From DASSKF01 sp035690725 (GTDB taxonomy: Bacteria; Actinomycetota; Actinomycetes; Actinomycetales; Dermatophilaceae), in NCBI GenBank assembly GCA_035690725.1, contig DASSKF010000173.1, positions 1-37,757 of the forward strand: a stretch of DNA of 37,757 nt, given 5' to 3'. Under the pieces are notes generated by a model. It saw only the letters and a program-made list of their open reading frames with translations, was not told where the DNA came from and did not search any database. This document shows, piece by piece, positions 30,426 through 37,757 of this stretch; position 1 is the stretch's first letter; each line of letters opens with the position of its first letter. The position numbers were made by a program, and so were the translations under genes.

Positions 30426-31166
30426 GTGTCAGTGACTCCCTCCGCGGCGTCGGCCGCCACCGGCGAGAGCCCCGTCGCCCTCAAGCGACGCGCGCGGAAG
30501 ATGTTCCGCGTCCTGCACGAGCGCCACCCCGACGCGCACTGCGAGCTCGACTTCACGACGCCGCTGGAGCTGCTGGTCGCGACCGTCCTGTCCGCGCAGA
30601 CGACCGACGTCCGGGTCAACGCGGTGACCCCGACGCTGTTCGCGAAGTACCGCACGGCGGCCGACTACGCCGGTGCCGACCGGGCCGAGGTGGAGGGCAT
30701 CATCCAGTCGACCGGGTTCTACCGGGCGAAGACGAACAGCCTGATCAAGCTCGGCATGGCGCTGGTCGAGCGCTTCGACGGCGAGGTTCCCCGCAGGCTC
30801 ACGGACCTGGTCACCCTGCCCGGTGTCGGCCGCAAGACCGGCAACGTGGTGCTCGGCAACGCCTACGGCATCCCGGGCATCACGGTCGACACGCACTTCG
30901 GCCGGCTCGCCCGCCGGTTCGGGTGGACCGCCGAGGAGGACCCGGTCAAGGTCGAGCACGCGGTGGGCGCCCTGTTCCCGAAGAAGGACTGGACGATGCT
31001 GTCCCACGTCCTGATCTTCCACGGGCGCCGCATCTGCCACTCGCGCAGGCCGGCGTGCGGCGCCTGCCCGGTCGCGCGGTGGTGCCCGTCCTACGGCGCC
31101 GGCGAGACCGACCCGGTGAAGGCGGCCAAGCTGGTCAAGGGTGGACCGGCGCCGGACGCCCCATGA
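30426..31166 (+). CDS. nth: Endonuclease III (DNA glycosylase/AP lyase)
   Basis: 246 residues from leaderless GTG 30426. The helix-hairpin-helix LPGVGRKTGN contains the catalytic lysine and VDTHFGR the catalytic aspartate. The 4Fe-4S cluster ligands CHSRRPACGACPVARWC have the exact Cx6Cx2Cx5C spacing. It removes oxidised pyrimidines from DNA in base excision repair and nicks the abasic site. It leads an operon with the NUDIX and MarP-like genes through 4-bp overlaps. Confidence 0.97.
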   Translation: MSVTPSAASAATGESPVALKRRARKMFRVLHERHPDAHCELDFTTPLELLVATVLSAQTTDVRVNAVTPTLFAKYRTAADYAGADRAEVEGIIQSTGFYRAKTNSLIKLGMALVERFDGEVPRRLTDLVTLPGVGRKTGNVVLGNAYGIPGITVDTHFGRLARRFGWTAEEDPVKVEHAVGALFPKKDWTMLSHVLIFHGRRICHSRRPACGACPVARWCPSYGAGETDPVKAAKLVKGGPAPDAP

Positions 31167-31840
31167 GCGCAGCCGGCGACGGGGCGCCGCGGCCGGACTG
31201 GCTGCACCGGCTGCAGGAGTCGGTCTCCGAGGTGCCGCCGAGCTGGTTCAGCCGGTTCCTCCCGCCCGAGGAGGGCGGCCGCCAGTCCGCGGTGCTCATC
31301 CTGTTCGGCCCGCACGGGGACGGCGGCGAGGACGTCGTGCTGACCGAGCGGTCCGCCGAGTTGCGCTCGCACGCCGGCCAGGTGGCCTTCCCCGGGGGTG
31401 CGGTCGACCCCGGCGATGCCGGTCCGGTCTCCGCGGCACTCCGCGAGGCCAACGAGGAGGTCGGGCTGACCGCTGACGGCGTCGAGGTGGTCGCCGAGCT
31501 GCCGGCGCTCTACCTGCCCCCGAGCGGCTTCGTGGTGACGCCCGTCGTCGCGTGGTGGGAGCGCCCGCACCCGCTGGGCGTCGTGGACGCCGGTGAGGTC
31601 GCCCGGGTGGTGCGGGCCCCACTCCGGGAGCTGACCGATCCCGCGCGCCGCTTCACCGTCACCCACCCCAGCGGCTACGTCGGGCCGGCCTTCGAGGTCG
31701 AGGGCCTGCTCGTCTGGGGCTTCACCGCCGGGCTGCTCGCCAAGACGCTCGAGCTGGCCGGGCTGGAGCGGCCCTGGGACCGTGCGCGCCGCCGGCCCCT
31801 CCCGGCCCGCTTCCTCACTGGCCCGGGGGTGAGCCGGTGA
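31163..31840 (+). CDS. NUDIX hydrolase, CoA diphosphatase type
   Basis: 225 residues from ATG 31163, overlapping nth by 4 bp. The CoA-pyrophosphatase (UPF0035) signature reads LTERSAELRSHAGQVAFPGG, and the NUDIX box continues to ALREANEEVGL with the metal-binding glutamates. It is expected to cleave CoA or acyl-CoA to phosphopantetheine and 3',5'-ADP. In mycobacteria the same position (Rv3672c) holds a homologue. The thioredoxin-like gene found there between nth and this gene is absent here. Confidence 0.92.
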   Translation: MSAAGDGAPRPDWLHRLQESVSEVPPSWFSRFLPPEEGGRQSAVLILFGPHGDGGEDVVLTERSAELRSHAGQVAFPGGAVDPGDAGPVSAALREANEEVGLTADGVEVVAELPALYLPPSGFVVTPVVAWWERPHPLGVVDAGEVARVVRAPLRELTDPARRFTVTHPSGYVGPAFEVEGLLVWGFTAGLLAKTLELAGLERPWDRARRRPLPARFLTGPGVSR

Positions 31841-33054
31841 GCGGTGCGGACGTCCTCGACGTCGTCCTTGTCCTGGTCCTGGTCGGGTATGCCGTGTCCG
31901 GCTACCGGACCGGCCTGGTCGCCGGGGCCCTGTCGCTGGCCGGCTTCCTCGGGGGCGGGTTCCTCGCGCTCTGGCTGCTGCCGGGGCTGCTGCGCGACTG
32001 GTCGTTCACCAGCGGCCACCAGGTGCTGCAGGCGGTGTTCCTCGTCGTCGGCACGTTCGTCGTCGCCGCGATGGGGCAGGGCATCGGGCTGGCGATCGGC
32101 AGCCGCCTGCGGTCCCTCGTGCGCTCCCGGCCGGCCCGGGGCCTGGACTCGCTGCTCGGGCTCGTCGCGTCCGTCGTCGTCGTCGCGGCGCTGGCGTGGT
32201 TCGTCGCCGGGGCGGCGCGTGGGGCCCTGCCCGGCTCAGCGGCCCGGGCCGTCGGCCAGTCCCGGGTGCTGCAGGGGATCGACCGGGTCATGCCGGCGGA
32301 GGCCGGGCAGCTGTTCGCGGGGGTCCGCGAGGTGCTGGACCGGCACGGCTTCCCGCGGGTGTTCAGCGGCGTCAGTGCCGAGCCCATCCGCCCGGTGGCC
32401 CCACCGGACGCGGGCGTGGTGCAGGGGCGCGGCGTCGCGGTGGCCGCGCGCTCCGTCGTCAAGGTCACCGGTGTGGCCAGTGCGTGCCACCGGGGGCAGG
32501 AGGGCAGCGGGTGGGTGGCCGCCCCCCAGCGGGTGGTGACCAACGCGCACGTCGTCGCCGGCGTGCACCACCCGACGGTGCGCGTGGGCGGGGTCGGGGC
32601 ACCGCTCGACGCGGCCGTGGTCTCCTTCGACCCGGATCGCGACGTGGCGGTGCTGGCCGTGCCCGGCCTCGACGCGCCACCGCTGCCCACCGGCGGCACG
32701 CTGTCGCACGGCGACAGTGCCGTCGTCGCTGGTTTCCCCCTGAACGGCCCGTTCGAGCTCGATGCTGCTCGGGTGCGGGGACGGATCGAGGCGCGGGGGG
32801 CCGACATCTACGGCAACGCAGGCGTGGAGCGGCAGGTCTACTCGCTCAAGACCCGGGTCCGGCCGGGCAACTCGGGGGGACCGCTGCTGTCACCGAGCGG
32901 CCAGGTGGTCGGCACCGTCTTCGCCAAGTCCCTCGACGACCCGCACACGGGCTACGCGCTGACCCTCGACGAGACCCGGCCGGTGGTCCGCGGCGCCGCC
33001 CGCGCCACCGAGCCGGTCCCGACCGGTTCCTGCACGGCTCTGGCCGGGCACTGA
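31837..33054 (+). CDS. marP: MarP-type membrane serine protease (CvpA plus trypsin-like domain)
   Basis: 405 residues from GTG 31837 (4-bp overlap). Four hydrophobic segments in the first 155 residues form a CvpA-like membrane domain; a chymotrypsin-like protease follows outside the membrane. The triad is visible: His in VTNAHVV, Asp in DPDRDVAVL and Ser in RPGNSGGPLL. Cysteines in ASACHRG and at the very end (GSCTALAGH) match the disulfide known to tie the ends of mycobacterial MarP. That protein (Rv3671c) protects M. tuberculosis against acid and oxidative stress by processing a cell-wall hydrolase. Order nth-NUDIX-marP supports orthology. Confidence 0.93.
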   Translation: MSGADVLDVVLVLVLVGYAVSGYRTGLVAGALSLAGFLGGGFLALWLLPGLLRDWSFTSGHQVLQAVFLVVGTFVVAAMGQGIGLAIGSRLRSLVRSRPARGLDSLLGLVASVVVVAALAWFVAGAARGALPGSAARAVGQSRVLQGIDRVMPAEAGQLFAGVREVLDRHGFPRVFSGVSAEPIRPVAPPDAGVVQGRGVAVAARSVVKVTGVASACHRGQEGSGWVAAPQRVVTNAHVVAGVHHPTVRVGGVGAPLDAAVVSFDPDRDVAVLAVPGLDAPPLPTGGTLSHGDSAVVAGFPLNGPFELDAARVRGRIEARGADIYGNAGVERQVYSLKTRVRPGNSGGPLLSPSGQVVGTVFAKSLDDPHTGYALTLDETRPVVRGAARATEPVPTGSCTALAGH

Positions 33055-33066
33055 CGGGCGGGTCGG

Positions 33067-33978
33067 TCAGGGCAGCGCGTCGAGCCAGCGCACGAGCAGG
33101 CCGTTGACCGCGTCGGGCGCCTCCTCGTGCACGAAGTGACCGACACCGTCGAGCACGTGCTCCTCGAACGGTCCGCTGACGAACCGGGCCGAGCCCCCGG
33201 AGCGCATCGCGGCCGCCCCGTCGGTGCCGCCGCGCAGGTGCAGCACCGGGGTCGCGACCGACCGCTCCAGCCGGTTGCGGAAGCGGCGCCCGTCCGAGCG
33301 CCACTGGCTGCGCACGATCCAGCGGTAGTACTCCGCGGCGGAGTGGGCGGCGAAGGGCACGGCCAGCGCCTCGGCATACCGCTGCGCGACCTCCTGCGGG
33401 GGCCAGCCCGACCCGGGGGCGGACCAGGCACGCAGGAGGCGCTCGACATACCGGCCGTCGCGCGTCATCTGCCGCTCGGGCACGAAGGGGCGCTGCAGCC
33501 CGAGCAGGTGGGCGTTGGCGCGCAGCTGGTGCGGGTGGACGAGCAGCGAGGCCCGGCGCAGCACGAGCGGGTGCGGCATCGCGAGCGGTGCCGCGGCCCG
33601 GGTGACGTCCGGCTGCATCGCCGGCATGGACCAGGCGACCCAGCCGCCGAGGCCGTGCCCGACCACCACCGCGGAGGAGGCGCCGAGGGAGCGGACGACG
33701 CCCGCCGCGTCGGCGGCGACGGTGAAGGTGTCGTACCCGCGGGGCGGCTTGTCCGAGGCACCGAAGCCGCGCAGGTCCATGGCGGCGGCCCGGTAGCCGG
33801 CGTCCGCGAGGGCGGTGAGCTGCTCGCGCCAGGCCCACCAGAACTGCGGGAAGCCGTGGAGCAGCAGCACCAGCGGGCCGCGTCCGGCTTCCGCGACGTG
33901 GAAACGGGCGCCGTTCGCGGAGACGAAGCGGTGCTGCCAGGGGCCGTCGACGAGCACGCTGGCGGCGTCGGTCGTCAT
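33067..33978 (-). CDS. EphE-like alpha/beta hydrolase without a nucleophile at the elbow
   Basis: 303 residues from ATG 33978. The epoxide-hydrolase/dehalogenase pattern is visible: HGFPQFWWAWR oxyanion region, MDLRGFGASDKPP, and a cap domain. Late in the protein come an aspartate in LRGGTDGAAA and the histidine in GVGHFVHEEAP. At the nucleophile elbow, where epoxide hydrolases have GHDWGG, the sequence is VVGHGLGGW, so glycine occupies the Asp/Ser place. It may be catalytically dead or use another residue. In mycobacteria Rv3670 (ephE) holds this position next to marP. It converges on marP with a 12-bp gap. Confidence 0.88.
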   Translation of the reverse strand: MTTDAASVLVDGPWQHRFVSANGARFHVAEAGRGPLVLLLHGFPQFWWAWREQLTALADAGYRAAAMDLRGFGASDKPPRGYDTFTVAADAAGVVRSLGASSAVVVGHGLGGWVAWSMPAMQPDVTRAAAPLAMPHPLVLRRASLLVHPHQLRANAHLLGLQRPFVPERQMTRDGRYVERLLRAWSAPGSGWPPQEVAQRYAEALAVPFAAHSAAEYYRWIVRSQWRSDGRRFRNRLERSVATPVLHLRGGTDGAAAMRSGGSARFVSGPFEEHVLDGVGHFVHEEAPDAVNGLLVRWLDALP

Positions 33979-34011
33979 GGTGCGGCGCAGCGGGCGGGAG
34001 AGTGCGGTGGG

Positions 34012-34503
34012 TCAGGCGACGGTGGAGGTCCCCGGCCGGGGCGCGGTGTCGGCGGCGCTCGCGCCGGCGCCGGCGCTCTGCTTGACCGCGTCCACGGTCT
34101 CCTGGGCGTGCCGGATGGTCAGCTCCGGCTTGCCCTTGATTGTGGTGAACGACTTCTTGGCGAGGAGCGCGAGCACGCCGGCCACGAGCAGGAGCAGGAC
34201 GCCCATGATGAGGAAGCTGAGCCACAGCGGGAGCACGATGTCGAGCGCGTAGACGCCGGCGAAGAACAGCAGCCCGAGGGCGTAGAGGGACAGCAGCCCG
34301 GCGGTCGCGATCAGGCCACCGCCGATGCCGGCCTTGATCGCGTCGGCCTTGACCTCGGTCTTGGCGAGGGCGATCTCGTCGCGGACGATGGACTTGATCT
34401 CGCTGGTCGCGTCCGAGACCAGCTTGCCGATGGTCGGCTCGGGGTTGAGGTCTGCCCGAGCAGCATCGGTGTCGATGCTGGTGGAAGTGACGTTCGTCGC
34501 CAT
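34012..34503 (-). CDS. Actinobacterial holin-X-type membrane protein
   Basis: 163 residues from ATG 34503, with GGAGG upstream. A cytoplasmic helix (TIGKLVSDATSEIKSIVRDEIALAKTEV) is followed by two membrane helices (GGLIATAGLLSLYALGLLFFAGVYAL and PLWLSFLIMGVLLLLVAGVLALLA) and a charged tail. The family (putative Actinobacterial Holin-X) is a chromosomal gene in most actinobacteria and nothing points to phage. The corresponding Rv3669 lies beside ephE. It is probably co-transcribed with the EphE-like gene 33 bp downstream. Confidence 0.88.
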   Translation of the reverse strand: MATNVTSTSIDTDAARADLNPEPTIGKLVSDATSEIKSIVRDEIALAKTEVKADAIKAGIGGGLIATAGLLSLYALGLLFFAGVYALDIVLPLWLSFLIMGVLLLLVAGVLALLAKKSFTTIKGKPELTIRHAQETVDAVKQSAGAGASAADTAPRPGTSTVA

Positions 34504-34561
34504 GGGCCTGGTCCTCCAGTCGTCGGCTGCGGCTCACTGCTCCCCAAACCCTAGCGTTGCC

Positions 34562-35872
34562 TCATGCTCCCGGCTCCCCGGCGGCACCCTGGTAGCGGTC
34601 GGGCACCCCGTCGCCGTCGAGGTCACGCCGCTCGTCCGCCTCGATCCGGCGGTAGACGCGGTTGCGCCGGCGCAGCACCACACCGGCGAGCAGGGCGGCC
34701 AGCAGCGACCCGGTGAGGACCGCGACCTTGACGTGCCCGTCCCGCTCGGATCCGACGCCGTAGGCCAGCTCGCCGACGAGCAGCGAGACGGTGAAGCCGA
34801 TGCCCGCCAGCAGCGACAGCCCGAGCACGTCGCTCCAGGCCAGGTCCCGGTCCAGCTCCGCCCGGGTGAAGCGGGCGGTCGCCCAGGTGCCGCCGAACAC
34901 GCCCACCGCCTTGCCGACCACGAGGGCACTCGTCACGGCGATGCCGACCGGGTCGCGCAGGGCGTCGGCGAAGCCGCCGCCGAGGACGGTCACCCCGGCG
35001 GCCATGAAGGCGAAGACGGGCACGGCGAGGCCGGCCGACACCGGGCGCAGCACGTGGTCCAGCCGCTCGGCGAGGGTGGGGCCGGCCGGGTCGCGCCGGC
35101 CGCGGCGCACCGGCACGAGCAGGCCGAGCACCACCCCCGCCACCGTCGCGTGGACGCCCGAGGCGTGCACCAGCGCCCAGGCCACCAGCGCCAGGGGCAC
35201 GAGCAGCCACCACCGCCCCAGCCGGCGCTGCACGAGGACGCCGAACAGGGCCAGCGGCACCAGCGACAGCAGCAGCATCGCGACGGACAGGTCGGCGGTG
35301 TAGAAGCAGGCGATGATCGTGATCGCGATCAGGTCGTCGACCACGGCGAGGGTGAGCAGGAACGAGCGCAGCGCCGGGGGCAGGTGCGTCCCGAGCACGG
35401 CCAGCACGGCGAGCGCGAAGGCGATGTCGGTCGCCGTCGGCACCGCCCAGCCGCGCAGCGCGGCGGCGTCGCCGCCCAGGGCCAGGACCACCGTGGTGAA
35501 CAGCAGGGCGGGCAGCACGACCCCGGACACCGCGGCGACGACCGGCAGGGTCGCCTTCGCGGGGCTCGCGAGGTCACCGAGGACGAGCTCGTGCTTGAGC
35601 TCCAGGCCGGCGACGAGGAAGAAGACGGCGAGCAGCCCGTCGGCGGCCCAGGCGGCCAGGCCCAGGTGGAGGTGCAGCGCAGCCGGCCCCACGGTGACCT
35701 CGCGGAGGGCGAAGTACCCCTCGGCCCACGGGGTGTTGGCCCACACGAGGGCGGCGAGGGCGAAGACCAGCAGGAGGGTGCCGCCCACGGTCTCGGTCCG
35801 CAGGGCGGCGGTGACCCGCCGGACCTCGGTCCAGTCAGAGGGGCGGAACAGCCGTGCAGGCGGCAGGGTCAT
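34562..35872 (-). CDS. nhaA: Na+/H+ antiporter NhaA with calcium-motif tail
   Basis: 436 residues from ATG 35872 with GGAGAGG upstream. About 11-12 membrane helices. Key residues are present: LELKHEL, ATDIAFALAVLAVLG, the Asp pair in LAVVDDLIAI that binds Na+, and a lysine in VVGKAVGVFGG. NhaA exchanges two H+ for one Na+ at the plasma membrane, used in sodium and alkaline tolerance. After the last helix a charged tail carries DLDGDGVPD, a DxDxDGxxD calcium-binding loop not usual in NhaA. The gene is inserted between the holin-X gene and acs relative to mycobacteria. Confidence 0.94.
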   Translation of the reverse strand: MTLPPARLFRPSDWTEVRRVTAALRTETVGGTLLLVFALAALVWANTPWAEGYFALREVTVGPAALHLHLGLAAWAADGLLAVFFLVAGLELKHELVLGDLASPAKATLPVVAAVSGVVLPALLFTTVVLALGGDAAALRGWAVPTATDIAFALAVLAVLGTHLPPALRSFLLTLAVVDDLIAITIIACFYTADLSVAMLLLSLVPLALFGVLVQRRLGRWWLLVPLALVAWALVHASGVHATVAGVVLGLLVPVRRGRRDPAGPTLAERLDHVLRPVSAGLAVPVFAFMAAGVTVLGGGFADALRDPVGIAVTSALVVGKAVGVFGGTWATARFTRAELDRDLAWSDVLGLSLLAGIGFTVSLLVGELAYGVGSERDGHVKVAVLTGSLLAALLAGVVLRRRNRVYRRIEADERRDLDGDGVPDRYQGAAGEPGA

Positions 35873-35948
35873 GGGCGGGCCTCTCCGGGGTCGCTGACGG
35901 GTACTGCCGACCAGACTTCCCGGCGCGCCACCTCCACCCTAACGTGGC

Positions 35949-35992
35949 GACGCGTCCGCCCCGGCCCTCCGGGAGGCCGGGACGGACGCGTC
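35949..35992. terminator. Long GC hairpin between nhaA and acs
   Basis: GACGCGTCCG (35949-35958) pairs with CGGACGCGTC (35983-35992); inside, CCCGGCC pairs with GGCCGGG after one mismatch. There is no T-run. Lying after acs on the minus strand, it is probably part of that gene's terminator, or separates acs from nhaA. Confidence 0.65.
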
Positions 35993-36000
35993 GGGGACCA

Positions 36001-36024
36001 CCCGCGGCGCGGTCGCGCCGCGGG
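36001..36024. terminator. Perfect 10-bp hairpin directly after acs
   Basis: CCCGCGGCGC, loop GGTC, GCGCCGCGGG, starting 13 bp after the acs stop. Together with the next hairpin it forms a tandem I-shaped terminator for acs. The remaining bases of the 165-bp gap show nothing else. Confidence 0.65.
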
Positions 36025-36037
36025 ACGGGACCGAGTG

Positions 36038-37757
<1,720 letters not shown>

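Noticed and set aside
34012..34503. Holin-like gene as evidence of a prophage
   Set aside because: The family is a normal chromosomal gene of actinobacteria at this conserved position, and no phage genes accompany it.

Overview
The window is 37.8 kb of very GC-rich, gene-dense DNA from an actinobacterium. The case rests on a WhiB-family gene, a PASTA-type bifunctional penicillin-binding protein, a MarP-type protease, an ANTAR protein, many leaderless genes behind TAnnnT -10 boxes, and frequent GTG starts. Gene content and style suggest Micrococcales, perhaps Intrasporangiaceae, but that placement is inference.

Layout. 1-6.5 kb: the C-terminal two thirds of aspartate-semialdehyde dehydrogenase, a convergent two-component system (OmpR-type regulator then sensor kinase), a divergent three-gene unit (LolA-like secreted protein, ABC ATPase, ABC permease), a small acidic protein, and cspA behind a structured leader. 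6.6-13.5 kb: the main accessory region. A PaaX-type repressor faces a RidA-like gene; divergent from RidA runs a tight operon of cupin, TesB-type thioesterase, benzoate/anthranilate-type CoA ligase and a fused FAD monooxygenase/Old Yellow Enzyme protein of the 2-aminobenzoyl-CoA monooxygenase/reductase type. Together these look like a CoA-dependent aromatic acid (anthranilate-like) pathway in which the usual beta-oxidation genes are replaced by a thioesterase, a cupin and a Rid protein. 13.5-17.3 kb: a Tat-exported PhoX-like protein, a small unknown gene, a GH18 lipoprotein, an ANTAR protein, and an IS256-type transposase scrap next to tRNA-Pro(CGG).

17.3-37.8 kb: a conserved actinobacterial block. 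From memory it follows the order of Mycobacterium tuberculosis Rv3683-Rv3667: metallophosphoesterase, PonA2-type PBP, WhiB4/WblA, two ArsA/Get3-like ATPases, DUF4177 protein, RidA, metallo-beta-lactamase fold protein, Crp, Nth, NUDIX CoA hydrolase, MarP, EphE-like hydrolase, holin-X-type membrane protein, acetyl-CoA synthetase. Insertions here include yqeY, an alpha/beta hydrolase plus a DadA-like oxidoreductase, an extra NUDIX gene, a small lipoprotein and nhaA.

Three repeat signals are not explained by the genes. The octamer GGTATGCC/GGCATACC occurs 15 times, always inside genes and in several reading frames. A 33-bp minisatellite is inserted in frame in two unrelated genes. A 20-bp-period inverted repeat array lies behind two genes.
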